Below, piece by piece: positions 11,738-24,049 of a stretch of 64,000 nt of DNA (the first letter of the stretch is position 1; each line of letters begins with the position of its first letter). The DNA is from Guyanagaster necrorhizus. Lineage: Eukaryota > Basidiomycota > Agaricomycetes > Agaricales > Physalacriaceae. The notes under the pieces are model-generated. The model was not told the DNA's origin. It did not search any database and worked only from the letters and a program-made list of their open reading frames with translations. The DNA lies in assembly GCF_019112545.1 (NCBI RefSeq), contig NW_025064880.1, positions 2,354,054 to 2,418,053 on the forward strand, in the 5' to 3' direction. The position numbers and the translations under genes are program-made.

Positions 11738-12780
11738 ATGTCTACTGCTGTCAAGTCGTGCAATAATACCGGGGGTATCGATAAGGATATAGCGGAGTTG
11801 GAGGAGTTCCACTTGTAAGCTATGCCTTGAATTCAGTGTTGTAAACTAATCGACAATGAACCGTAGTCGGACCCCCTGCTCTTCGTCACACGCCTCCTGG
11901 GAACCTGAAGCCCTCTCCCGAGCACCGCCAGCCAAGGGCCAACGTGCTACACCTACGAAATCTGAGAATATGGCAGACTCTGGCTCGCGATGGCTACCGT
12001 TGTGTTGTAACGAAAGTATGGGCCGACGATAGCATCCAAAGAATCACGAGCTCCACGAAAAGGCTACCAAAGAAAGCGGCGATCAGCTTGAATGGGATGA
12101 CTGCCAGTGCGCTCACACTATCGCCGACTCGACTAATCTCCATACCACTGGGCCCGTTTCTGGAAAAAAAAGGGTACAGAATCGGTTCAAGGAAGTTTTC
12201 GTCCATTTGACATGTTTCTAACTATGCCGCCAGTGCCTAGGCAGTTCTCAAGCGGTCTCTTCCACGAGCTCAATGGGGGTGGCGTACATCGTTTGAGCAA
12301 CGTCCTCACCCTCGCACCAAAGATGCATAACCGCTTTGATATATCGCGGTTGTGGCTCGAACGCATCGTTCATTCTCAACTTCCAGGATCGATCAATATT
12401 GAGATTGTCTCTTAGGGAAACGAGGACTCCAATCGCTACTGGGTGGCGACGTCTGTACCACAGCTCGTGTTCATTGCAGGTGCCCGACGTGGGATTGAGT
12501 CCACTAATTCGTCATGATCCCAAGAACTTTACCATTCCTCCGGTATCTGGAACTCCATGCTGCGTGCTGCAGAGTGGCCTGCCTGTCTGGCTCGGCAATG
12601 TATATGGAACAAGGATGACATGTGGGTGCTCTCCAGGGATGGTAACGGAGTTCCGATACTGCCAGACTACGTGTTGCGTGGTCACACCCGGGGTGAACAA
12701 CGACTAGTAACCTATTCAAATTACAGACGCAACCTCAGCCGTCCAAGTAGCCGCACTTGTCCTACACAGACCCAATAGCC
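11738..12780 (+). pseudogene. HNH-nuclease-domain protein, decayed
   Basis: Fragments in the right order for the HNH-endonuclease-like proteins that are abundant in Agaricomycetes. A start at 11738 runs to a possible intron (11815 to about 11866), then ARDGYRCVVTK near 11990, which fits the family's opening Cys segment. NVLTLAPKMHNRFD (near 12300) fits the second half of the HNH fold, with the His-containing H-N-R-F-D. A C-terminal signature (LELHAACCRVACLSGSA, near 12550-12600) is in another frame, and DDMWVL in yet another. The frame changes are not all explained by splice sites, so I call it a relic. What these proteins cut in fungi is unknown to me. Confidence 0.6.
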
Positions 12781-14886
12781 TGGTGTTCCTTATCTCTCGG
12801 CCGAGTCGGCCGATGGGTCCTGTGGAGGAGATGACGAGATGCCATTAAACAGACTCAAATGCAAATCACCTGTATATTCGCACCCGCAAGGCCTCTGTAA
12901 ACCACCGTAGCGGCCAAGAATGCCAGTCCGTGAAGCGTGAGTCGGGCATGAGAACAGCTCAGGGTAAATACTCGCTTGCTATCGCCCTGTCAAACTGTCA
13001 ACTACGACTTAAACAAACGAAGGACGATGTCTTACATAGCGAAGGTGAATATTTTGACCCTCCGTCCCATCGGATCCTAGTTTGACGATGGGTTCTGCTC
13101 CCCCTAAAATAATCTCATCCCTTTTTAGAACCTAAACCAAGTTTACACCTTGACATTCAGAGTAGATATCCCGAGAGGCAAATTCTATCGTATCAAGGCC
13201 ACTCTGAAGGGATTTGCGCATCGGCACTTTCTTGCCTCCGTGGTCCATTGTTTCGATGCCCAACTAAGAAGTATCATGAGCCGTACCGATCATTAAACGG
13301 CTAAGAATTGCAGACCCGTGGCTCGCTGCATTCAAGCCCCATCGGTCGGGCAATACAGGCCTCGCACTGTCCACAGACCCAAAGTCAGCCTGGGGAGGAT
13401 CTTCCCCAAGACAACTTGAAATTCGCCGCAGTGCTGCATTACTATAAGTGCGGCGCGCGTTATCCGGTCGTATGTTCTATCCCTTTTGACTCTCTTCTTG
13501 GCGCGAAGTTGTTCCGTCGCCGTGCTCGTTTGAGTTGTAATTTTTTGCAATTCGCTATTTGGTGGTCATGCTTGCACCCTTACTGGCGTATAAACTTTGG
13601 GAGTTAAAGCGTCTTTCTGCAGAACGGATGGTAATTGCAGAGATAGGAAATGGGAATTATTCCAGCTGGAGGTGGTTTTCCTCGGGATCTCCGCCGAGCG
13701 CAATGAGGTAGATCATCTAAAGGTAATATCAGGATTAGCTGCCCAGGTGGACCTGTTACTGGCGGGGATCTCGGGTGGCGAGATCGTCGTCTAGAAAAGC
13801 CGAGTTAGCCGACATCCACGTAGGGTGGTAAAAATCACCCATGTCACGACCAGGACGTAGTTGAGGATGATCAGTGCGGAATGTATCCTGATATGAGACT
13901 TCTCGTCCTTAAGCATTCAAAGACTAGGACGACGGAATAGTCGATAAAACTAGAGGAGTCGTCCCGCCTTCACTGTCGAACAGTATTCGTGTTTGCAAAG
14001 AGCATCCCAAGCACTAAGGGTGCATCTTTCACAGAAGCAGATACCACGGGGCCAGAGGAAGTCATACTGGAGATGCTTAGTAGTTATTCGGAACGTCAAG
14101 ACCATTAATTAGGAAGACATCAAGAATTAGATCATCAGCGAGCACTACTGTCCAATAAGAGGACCTGATTGCTTCTCGGTGAACACTGTTCACATGTTCT
14201 GAATGTTTGAGCATGAATCCCGACGTATCGCCGTCGTATTCATCTAACCAAAGCAGAACTGACGGAAGAGATGTCAGCCGCAGGTTGGACGTCGCTTACG
14301 GTTTACCGTGATAACTGCGGTCAAACCTTCTCCACGGCGCGTTTCGGTCAAGGTGGTAAATCGCGGATACTTCGGTACTATTTTTTTCTTGAAAGTTGAG
14401 AAACTGAGGAAATCAATTAGTCACCACGGCAACTTTGGACCGAAGTTACAAAGCGGTGTGTGCTTTGTAATAGCTTTGTTAATGGCTGTTCTTGATTTAG
14501 TTTTTCAATATCATCATCTTGAGCAGCGGATACTGACAGAGCAGGAGGTAGACCAACTGAAAGTTGGAGAGCAGAAGAGAGCCTGTATGGGCACAAAGCC
14601 GGTGGCAAATTAAGTTGAAGCCTACGGCAAATTTCCCCACACCTAAAATGGCAATCACCGCCAGTATTAAAAAGCCGCCTCAGGGCGTATCAGAGACTAG
14701 CTGGAATCCATTTTTTGCAATTTAAGACGGTGAGTTCTTTTCCATCATCCTGTTAATATCAGTAAACTATACATAAGCAATGTTTCATGCTTTCAGCCCG
14801 GTGTGTACAGCCTGAGGCTTATCTTAGCCAACCACCAAGGCGGTAGTCGGAAATGTCAATGCCATTTACATGATTAGACGGTCTCG
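12781..14886. other. Long stretch without a supportable gene
   Basis: Only short overlapping ORFs on both strands (such as 13308-13607 and 14308-14613), with no domain motif, no splice-linked extension and no strand bias. CpG is normal, so it does not look like the transposon islands. I see nothing else in it. Confidence 0.45.
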
Positions 14887-15255
14887 AAGATGTAAAGCCT
14901 AGGCCACAACAGCTTCCCCCTAGATGACATAGAGGGACGGGAGGAGTGGCAAAGCCCTCCAGAAGAAGTTTGGACTTCTGTTTCATCTATACTTTTTGCA
15001 CATTCAGCTGGTCTGGTGAACAACTGTACTATATTTTCTCTTCGACCAGGAATTTGTGCACCGCCTGACTGTCCGATTCGGAGTGAACTAATACTTAGAT
15101 CACGATGGATAGTTGGATCTGCCCATGAAGCCGACAACGGAATTCGAATTGAAATGATATTCCGCGACGACGAAGAAAGACTAGGATATGTACTGGCAAA
15201 GAAGAACTCGAGGCTAATCAACAGGAACTCTTCTATCGGACATGAGTGCTTGTGA
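14887..15255 (+). CDS. Possible coding exon, unknown product
   Basis: An uninterrupted frame of about 122 codons from a stop at 14884 to the stop at 15255, with a first Met only at 15016. The composition is protein-like, with charged and hydrophobic residues alternating and a basic, acidic-rich tail, but I recognise no family. It could be a 3' exon of a larger gene whose upstream exons I cannot find, or chance. Confidence 0.2.
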
Positions 15256-15640
15256 AATATCAGCGAGCGACAATATAGCGTAACATTTTAAACCTTTGAT
15301 ATCAGACCAGCCGCGGCACGATCTTACTAGGTTGCCCAGCAAAAAAAAATATACAAGCACGAGGGCGCAGGGGAAGGGGGAGAGATTAGCAGGTTATCTG
15401 TGATGACTTGTTGAAGAATCCATACTAGGCCAGCGTCGAGGCGTCGTCGAGAAGGATGAAGAGCGGATTTGCCGAACATAGCCCTGATTTCCCTATTTGG
15501 AATATCCCCATTAGGATTTACCCTGTGGTACGACTTGATCTTGCAGCGTCATTATATTCACCCATCTTTCCCTTTCCCCTTTCACCGTCAGCGTCGACAA
15601 CGACGAGCCGACTCCGTTTCCTCGTTATCTTCATAGAAAA
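15256..15640. other. Upstream region of the glucosidase gene
   Basis: Contains a pyrimidine-rich stretch at 15565-15620 close to the start codon, common in fungal core promoters and leaders. No clear TATA box. Confidence 0.4.
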
Positions 15641-18384
15641 ATGCCTAGAGTCCCCTCAATATCTCCTGCAACTGGTCAACTCACCTCGTCATCATATATT
15701 CATACTACTGATTGCAATTTCGTTGACAATGCGGGTCGAACATTACTACTCCGAGGAGTCAATCTTTCAGGCTCCTCAAAGGCACCCGTGGGCAAGCCAT
15801 CCTATGTCCTCGAGGGGCTGTGGGACGCAGCAGAGGAAGGAGGCGAGAGTTTCATAGGACGACCGCTGAACATTGATGACGGGTCTGCGGATGTTCATTT
15901 GGCTCGGCTCAAGGGCTGGGGCTTCAATATGCTACGTTTCCCTGTAACATGGGAGGCGCTGGAGCACGAGGGGCCGTAAGTATGCCTTTCACTGTCGTCC
16001 TCGGGACTACGCGTCACCTTTGCATCCTAGGGGCATCTACGACTACGGATTCATGGAATACACGGTGCGAGTGCTACGAAAGTGCAAAGATTACGGATTC
16101 AAAGTGTACATGGATCCACACCAGGATATCGTGAGTATCCTATTCTAGATTCGACCATCTTGCTCACGGGTACCAGTGGTCACGCTTTTCGGGCGGCTCA
16201 GGTGCTCCCATTTGGACCCTTGCAGCATGTGGCATCGAGCCAAGGCACTTCACTGCGACCCAGGCTGCTATTATTCATGCGGAATATCCTTCGTCGTATG
16301 ACCCCGATCCTGCCTCGATACCTGCCATGCTATGGTCCACCAACTACGGCCGTCTAGCATCACAAACAATATTCACCTTATTCTTCGCTGGCCGTGACTT
16401 TGCGCCCAACTGCATTATCGATGACCAAAATATTCAGGACTATCTGCAGGATCACTATACCGAGGCCATGGGCCAGATGGCCGACCGCATAAGGGATGCG
16501 GGTGACCTACTGGACGAATGCGTTATTGGCTGGGACAGCATGAACGAGCCTTTCGAAGGCCTGTGTGGCTGGGAGAACCTTAATATATCCCCTACGCAAC
16601 AGGGATCTACCCTCCGTAAAGGTACTCATCCCTCTCCAGCACAGTCTCTCCGTCTTGGTATGGGACAGGCGCAAATTGTAGATAACTGGTCCTTTGGTGC
16701 CTTTGGTCCTTCACGGAATGGAAGTGTTACGATTGATCCCAAGGGATACAAAATGTGGTCGGATGCAGAAACCGAAACCGAAGAAGGTATCCATCCAAAG
16801 TGGGGCTGGCGACGGCACAAAGACTGGCAGCTCGGCACATGCATCTGGGCGCAGCACGGAGTATGGGACATACAGTCAGGATACATCCTTCTTCCCGACT
16901 ACTTTCGATATGTCCCTTCCTCGCGGTGTGCAGATGCGCAGCCGGTCGAAGTCGAGTTTATTGCTGATTACTGGCAGCCTCATTTCGAAGCCTTCACGTC
17001 TCGTATCAGGGAGTCGCATCCGGAATCGATCATGTTCGCGCAGCCGCCCGTATTCGCACCGCCGCCACCCATCGAAGAGAGCGTGCTCAAAGGCCGTGCC
17101 GCGTACTCCCCCCACTACTACGACGGGCTTACCCTTATAACACGACACTGGAATTGGTTTAATGCCGATGCTCTGGGAGTATTGAGGGGAAAATATTCCT
17201 CCCCATTGCAGGCCGTGAAGTTTGGTGAGACCGCTATACGGAAGTCGTTGCAGGAACAACTCTCTGTGTACAAAGTAGATGCGCTTATCCTAGGCCCGTA
17301 TCCAACCGTTCTTGGTGAGATAGGTACTCCCTTCGACATGGACAACAAGCGGAGTTACGGTTGGACGGATCACGGGCAGCACAAGGGCGATTACAGTCGG
17401 CAGGAACGGGCCCTTGACGCTAGTCTCAATGGAGCTGATGGCCCTAATGCGTTGAATTGGACAGTGTGGACGTATTGTCCCGACAGCTGCCACGACTGGG
17501 GCGATGGGTGGAATATGGAGGACCTGAGTCTGTGGAGCTCAGATGATCTGGGTGTGCGGAGGGGGAAGGAGGAGGACGACTACTGCGAGTACCCCTTGAA
17601 AGGTACGGAGTCACAGGCCGGTTTACTGAAACGGAAGGCGTCGGAAGGCTTCGACATTCGAGCGGCTTGGGCTGCATCGACGTTCTCCTTGGCTACGCTA
17701 GGGATGGGCGATGGTACGAATTATGACGAGCTGAGAGCGCAGCAACGACAAGAATTATACATGATGCGTTGGCGGGATAGTCCCTACAAGTTCCTGACCG
17801 ATGGAGCCAGGGCAGACCGGGCGTTCAACAGACCCTGGCCCCACAAAGTCATTGGCCGGCCCAAGGACATCGCGTTCGATCTACGAAAAGCATATTTCAA
17901 GTTCGTCGTGACCGTGCGCGCCGAAGACAAGCTCAAACCTGGTGGTGTGGACGAAGAGTCACCGGCTACGGAGATTTTCGTTCCTCTAGTGCATTACGCA
18001 CACTCTCGGCTGCTTAGTGATGACGGCTTGGATCGTACGATGGACACGAGCGAATCCGTGTCTCGTGTTCCGTCTGCATTGAATTTGACAGATTCACGAT
18101 CGAGTCACACCCTGACTGGGGGAGAGGATTTGTTACATATTCTGTCGGAGAAGAACCTTGTGGATATCGAGGTGACGGTGAGTGCGGGGCGGTGGGCCGT
18201 TGAAAACCAACTCCTCCGGTGGTGGTATGATGTACCGCAGGAGGGGGAGGAAGATAAGGAGTATGTCATCGAGATTCGCAGGACGGGAGGTCCGATATCG
18301 ACGCGCGATGTGACCGGCAAGGAGTGTTCATGGTCTTGGGTGCATAATATATGTCCTTTCCAAGAACGCTGTTGCATAATGTGA
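15641..18384 (+). CDS. GH5 steryl-beta-glucosidase / endoglycoceramidase-related protein
   Basis: Spliced model of 880 aa from exons 15641-15975, 16031-16130 and 16177-18384. It is a glycoside hydrolase family 5 enzyme of the fungal EGCrP2/Sgl1 type (subfamily 12), which removes glucose from ergosteryl-beta-glucoside or glucosylceramide inside the cell. An N-terminal [13 protein letters not shown] begins the barrel; the acid/base Glu is in WDSMNEPF (about residue 269) and the nucleophile Glu in LGEIGTPFD (about 526). [15 protein letters not shown], with the family's DPHQD, is restored by splicing exon 2 to exon 3. After the barrel (about 600) comes the extra beta-rich C-terminal domain of this subfamily. 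No signal peptide is evident, agreeing with an intracellular sterol- or sphingolipid-glucoside role. Steryl glucoside versus glucosylceramide specificity cannot be decided from sequence. Confidence 0.92.
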
Positions 18385-18885
18385 TGTCTTCTTTCATTTC
18401 TATTGCATTTCTGTCCAATTTCATGGGACATTGTACTTGATATTAATACTGGCTACCCTACTTGTAGAGTTACTTCTACCTGTCATATTGTTATTCTAAT
18501 TCATTTTTTCTTTTCCGGTATCCCTAGAAGTTAACACAATATGTTACTGCTATAAAAAAGGGGATTCGGGATTTGTATAAACTGGGCTATGTGCGAAGAG
18601 ACAGAGGCAGAAATATCCGCAAGAACAAAAAGTGTACTGAGGTCTCTTCCCGGTGGCTTCTAATCTAATCCCAAATTCGACCACGGGTAAAGTTAACATG
18701 CACAGAGGCATTTAGGACAACAAAGAAGGGAAGGAATACTAACAACTGCAGAAGTTATGGACGCTCTTCATCTAATCATCTTTGAGATCTCCACTCAAGA
18801 CTGATTCGTAAGCGCAATTTGTGTGTTTTGTATTCCTTGCTGGTTTAGCCTACCATTCATATAGCAACAGACTTGATGACGGGCG
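18385..18885. other. Intergenic spacer
   Basis: Convergent 3' flanks of the glucosidase and of the broken minus-strand gene; no RNA gene or repeat seen. Confidence 0.4.
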
Positions 18886-20579
18886 TCATGCTAGGCCGAA
18901 TGCGCACCGAGGCTCGACAAAATTCTTCTCCCAAGGGATTGCAGCCTTGACAATCATCTGAAGGGAAAGCTGCATTCGCTTCACCCAAATCGTACATGGT
19001 GCTAGTAGAACATCGAAACTCAAGTTAGAATGCGCGGTGGACGCTTCTAGACCCTCCTTAAGAACATAGTTGTCAAAAAGAATGCCAGTTCCTTCAGGAC
19101 TGGCAGCGGCAGCGGCAATGTTTTTGTTGAGCTCAAAGTAGAGCAAAAATCGCGTATCGACTCCCTGAACAATGGTTTTCTGCCCGTGCTGTCATCGAGC
19201 AGCGTCGTTTCGTGATTTCCTGTAGTCCTCACCGGACCATATCTGATAACAGGCATAGCCAAAGGAGGGCGGTTCCTGTGAATCGTATGCCCCAGGAGCT
19301 TGCGAGCATAGTTCTCCAAAGCTGTACTTGACGACATCCCGTTGATGTCCACAAGGACATTGTCAGCAACGATGACAACACGACCAGCAGCGACGTCATT
19401 CGCATACTGCAGGGAATACTGGCCAAACTCTTCGAGTGTTCCGCGAGCCCACAGCTCCTCGAGACTACGGTCTGTGCTGGTGAGGACGGTCGCGAGGCGG
19501 TCGAGTCACCCGCACTGACTCGCCCAAACTTCACGTCCCAGTGACCGTCCAGCACATTACTGATCCACTCTGGAGCATGCGCCCAGTTGATATACGATAC
19601 CGCGCCAGGGGTCTCAATGGTCGACAAATTGAGGAGGGTCGAAACCGCCTTGCTAGCACTCTCGGTATGGCGCTCCAAAGCCATCGGAGATGCAGAGTAA
19701 AATCTATCTATACTTGTAACGCCGGGGTAAATGGCGATGTTGTGAATGTTACCAGGCTGGCTGTTTATGTATAGAATCGTCAGGGTATCGATACTGCTGG
19801 CCAAGTAGCCGGCGGCATCTTCATTGCCCAGATGCGGACCACCACAGGCCATCGTATATGCCGTCACTGGCCAGAACAAAAGGTCTCGAGTGGTCATTGT
19901 ACACTTGGCAGGAGAAAGGCCTTCGTAAGGCGTTGTTGATACCAAGATGGCTGAGTGACCGGTCGGTACCAAAGAACGGGTTGTTGACAAGGATAGGGTT
20001 ATTATACTGGTCGGCGACTCCAACTAGATATGTGTCATTTATATACCCGAACGGGGCCTGCAGCAGCAAACTTGTTGCACCGTCACCAGTGTAAAGACTG
20101 CAACTTAACTCAAGCATAGCACACACAGTTAACGTATCGAAAGAGCGTCCCTGGGTTTCCTGATTGGTCTGCAGCGAGATAGAATGATTCAAGGAATTCT
20201 CCGCCCTGAGAGTGCACTCCAAAGGCTGCGGCACCTGTATCAAAAAAGCAATGTCAGAAAAAATTTGTGCAGCCTATAGAGAACGGACACACCATCGACG
20301 GTATTGTATATCTTGTTGAAGTCTCTAAAAACATCTCCGGTTACGTATCTATTCCACGGCGAGGACGTCGAGTCAACCGCTGCAACTTTGGACTCGTAAT
20401 CGAGCGCTGATGGCCCCCAAGCCAAAGGAGTCTTTAATCTGAAACCGTGTGGACGTCGTATGTGGTTGAATTTTGGTCGGGACATTGATCCATTCCCCAT
20501 GATCAGCATGAGCACTGTCCTTTCGCAGGAGTTTGTTGGTCTTGTTAATGATTGTAACATATACAAAAAAGTCAGGCAT
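18886..20579 (-). pseudogene. Unknown secreted-style or beta-rich protein, frame-broken
   Basis: A long minus-strand coding signal that changes frame several times. From a Met at 20579 the first 50 residues (VTIINKTN..., then a P-x-K-I-Q-P-x-T-T stretch, then FQIKDSFG) weakly recall the beta-sandwich of aegerolysin-like or crystal-protein-like fungal proteins. A GT-AG intron fits at about 20235-20290. Coherent frames continue through about 20240-19820, 19840-19510, 19520-19150 and 19140-18886. Changes of frame near 19840 (GATGGCC), 19505 (GGTGACTC) and 19145 (a run of five T) cannot be spliced away, since the gaps are 0-2 nt. Either the gene is dead or the assembly has indels. The later part has no family I know. 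Confidence 0.5.
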
Positions 20580-23473
20580 ATAGGCAACTATGAGCTCTAA
20601 ACTGTGACCGTCAGAGCCATGAACACAACGAACCTTTATTCGATTTCGCAGCAAGTGAACGATACGAAGCCGTTAAAACGCAAATTGATGCTGTGTGGAA
20701 ATAATCATCGTGAGTACAGCGGCAAACCATGCATCCAAAACGACAGTTACTGGAACCGTAGACCGCAATGCGGGTGATCCAGGCGGGATCTTGTATGTAT
20801 GAGCACTCGACAAAAAGCGCACTGGTCACTACGATGCATTTGATTAGGAATCGTATTAAACAGACAGATGTTGCACCAAAAAGCTAAAAGACAGTGGTCC
20901 TGGATTTTGCAGGCAACAGACGTCGTTGTCCCAGACGTTGAAACAAGGATAGTGAAATGGAATGGAATGGAAGAAGATATTGAGAAACTCAACCCACCAG
21001 ATCGAGCGTATGCTTGTAAATGAAAGAAATCGAAGAATGGGAAGACCGGCGCTATTAAAACAACTCAGAGCGGAATCCGGTATTCCTGAGTTTGCGGAAC
21101 TTCGAAATCCACCTCAAGGCAACATCAGAATATCAAGACGAAGACAGGTAGAATGGTGACGTATGGGTTCTAGTCGATGGTACTTTCGGGCTCTGTTGGC
21201 TAAAGGGTTGCCTGAGGTGGTCAGTTCGTCAAGCGAGAGATAACTCGACGGCGGATGCAAGACAGTACAACCTAACAAGGTTATACCATTTCGGCACGGG
21301 GGTCAGTATGAAGAGAAAGGCTGGCTAGGCGTCTTAGCTTAAGCTGTCGTTGGTCTTGACCGTCAAGAATCTATCAGTGCGTGTCCCTTCATTTCCGTTT
21401 GAATATCCCTCATGATGTTCTGTCAGGAGTACAGGTCCATCCACTAATGGGTCCGATCAAGTTAAAGACCAAAGAGTGGTGTTACCGGACCTCCAAAATT
21501 TGTGAATATTTGGTATAGCAGTTTCTTCTCCCTAGTCAACGCCAATGAAGCCATTAAACGACAAGTCATGTATCAGAGTTCATATCTGCTTCCTTTTGCT
21601 GGAATACAAACCGGGTGTTCTCCACACCGTGATATCGCATGAGTTCAGAAGGAAATCTGTTCCAACAGCGTCACTTACCGAGAGCCACACTCATTTGATT
21701 AGTGTCAAAGAAGGTAAAATATTCAATAAGCAGTGATGCAAATGAGATAGTTTTGAATAGACCACTCGTGCTGTTAACGTAGCGGGTTTTGCAGATCTAA
21801 TTAGGTAATTTTCTCGGCGGACCTCGGCAGACTCAAGATCATCTTCACCAACATATTAATCATATTTCCTTAACACTTCATCCCATCTTTAGTACTCTCG
21901 CCTCCAATACTTGCGATATCAGCTCCCGCTTCTCGGCTCTTAGATACTTCCGTGATCTAGCCGTGTCGTGCACCTCTCCCTCTTACCTCCACCATACTTG
22001 GAGTAGATTGAACTAACGTCATCTCGTTTCGCGAATTCTGAAGGTATACGTGAAAGGCTAAAGTATGAAGTCAGATCAGCTCGAATACGGTGTCTCATGC
22101 TTCGTGTTCTCTTCTGTGAAGCGAGGACGTAGATGGACGTCATCTTCGAGTTCTGGGTTCCCACGGACTTGCTTGGATGTACGGTGTTTCTTTCCCCCGA
22201 GACCTTCCCCACACATTGATGAAGGCGTAGTGATAGAATATCACGGATTTAGTTTCTTCAATACAACGACGCCAGGTATCATGTTGGGTCCTCAAGAAGA
22301 TTCGAAGATCAGTTGGTGGTAAGTGATGCAACTTTGTCGAATCTTCACCAAAGACATTTGACAATGTATAGATGAGAAAGACCATATAGCTGCCGATATC
22401 TTCCAAGTTAGCTGTCAAGACCCTCCTTTCTTGTCCTCCAGATCCTCCTCGTTGTTGGAGAAGTTTCCACTTTGTTTGAACAAGGAAGATTAACAGCGCC
22501 GAACTGGTCATGCTCTTCCCTCAGTCCAATATGTGGGAAAAATCCTTCTCGCTACCAGTGGGAGTACACGGCTTGTTAGTTGTCCGAACTTTCTTGATTT
22601 GATTTTCTGTTCTCAATGAATCATCAATATGCATAAGGAGCTGATATCGAGAGGGTTCACCGTGCGTGCGTGACTAGCGAGTTGCCCAATGAAGACGGTC
22701 AGATGTCCCAACAAGAATAGCTTATTGAAACATGCCGATGTTTGCAAAATATGCTGAGCTGAGAGGTGGGTCTCTTCTAAACAGATCGCAAGGTTAGAAT
22801 CGAGTTACTGAAAGCTTCTGGCAGGCCGGAAATAGAATATGATGACTCGACTGCTTGCTCGTACCAAGCCCCCTCACAATTGAGAATAAATCCGATTTTT
22901 CTCGTGCTCCATGTTCGGTACTGCAAACCCCTTCCAGATGTTGGCTTGTCCTCAATCTGGTTATCGGACGCAATTATGGGTCCTTCCTACGCTTTCAAGC
23001 CTATACGTCAACTATTTTCAGCCATTGAATGGTCTTACTCTCAGCATTGCGAATGTCAGCGACGACATGAAGTATTCAGTCATGGGGTTGGTGATTTTTT
23101 CGTTTTACCCAGCAGATCGCCTTTCAGGATCAGCCAACGGATACACGCTTACCCGTAATCAACAATCGATTGTGTAGTTCCTCCTGCCTCAGGAAACTGG
23201 GGTTGTTTTCCTCATCTGGTTTCTTATGGATCGTAACATACTCTCTGCCATGCTATACTAACTTGCGTACTTCATATTGCAGTGTGTTGTTGTTCTATCA
23301 TAAAATGTCGGCTTATGACAAGACGCAGCACTTATAAGAGAGACTAGCTCATCTCCCTCGTTACCCACTCGAGTTTCCTGGTTCCCTCCGCACAGCCAAT
23401 CCAGGTGAGCACAGCAAGAATCTCCCCCAACAGCGCCAAGTCTAAAGCTCATACGTATCTAGATCTAGAAATC
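20580..23473. other. Long stretch without a supportable gene
   Basis: Normal CpG, many short ORFs on both strands (for example 20962-21159 +, 22065-22322 + and 22140-22511 -), none with a motif or a consistent splice continuation. Possible upstream exons of the broken gene may lie at 20600-20960 on the minus strand, but I could not fix them. Confidence 0.4.
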
Positions 23474-24049
23474 ATGTCCTTATCACAATATATATATATG
23501 GCCAATAACAGCGGGCATGAAATCTACGTCATGGCATCTCTCAACCCCGACTGGGCCATCGTCGACTTCATCACCGACATCGCCCTGCTCCTTGTTGGTG
23601 TCGAAGAAATCAAAGCCGTCGCCACGGCAGCAGAGCTACCCGCAGCACTCAACACTTTCCGAGATCTCTACGAATTCCTCAAGATCGCCGCTAAACTGCT
23701 CAGCGGGTCGTTCAGCGTGGGGAGTCGCTCAGCTGAGGCTGCCTTGGCCATGGCTGACGCCTTCAAGAAAGTAGCTGTCTCCATTGGCAACGGTGACCAT
23801 AAGAACGTCGACAGCGAGGGTTTTTTGTCTATCTATCTCAGCGCCTCCGGCATCGCCGGCCTCTTAGGTGCAAGTACGGTGTCTCTGGTGGTTATGAGTG
23901 CGGATGGAAAGCAGGTTGCATTGTGGAACACCGGCTCTGATGATTCGTGGATTGCGACCGGGCGAGAAAAGATTGTGCGATCCAAGTATGGCACGATTTG
24001 GCAGGAGGATCCCAGTGCCGGTTCGGTGGATTGGCCTGTTGGCGCTTAG
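23474..24049 (+). CDS. Single-exon protein of unknown function, 191 aa
   Basis: Start chosen at MSLSQYIYMANNSG because the upstream codons of the open frame (from 23405) run through an untypical leader. The protein opens with a short beta-type segment (I-Y-M-A-N-N-S-G-H-E-I-Y-V-M), then an Ala/Leu-rich helical middle (about residues 25-95), then an alternating hydrophobic C-terminal half ending in D-S-W-I-A...K-Y-G-T-I-W-Q-E-D. No signal peptide or certain membrane span; one hydrophobic stretch, IVDFITDIALLLVG, could be a buried helix. The overall shape suggests one compact fold. I vaguely recall similar uncharacterised fungal proteins but cannot name a family. Codon quality and the unbroken frame support a real gene. 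Confidence 0.65.
   Translation: MSLSQYIYMANNSGHEIYVMASLNPDWAIVDFITDIALLLVGVEEIKAVATAAELPAALNTFRDLYEFLKIAAKLLSGSFSVGSRSAEAALAMADAFKKVAVSIGNGDHKNVDSEGFLSIYLSASGIAGLLGASTVSLVVMSADGKQVALWNTGSDDSWIATGREKIVRSKYGTIWQEDPSAGSVDWPVGA

Noticed and set aside
14308..14613. 101-codon plus ORF
   Set aside because: No motif, no splice extension, and contains a homopolymer-derived hydrophobic patch; looks like chance.
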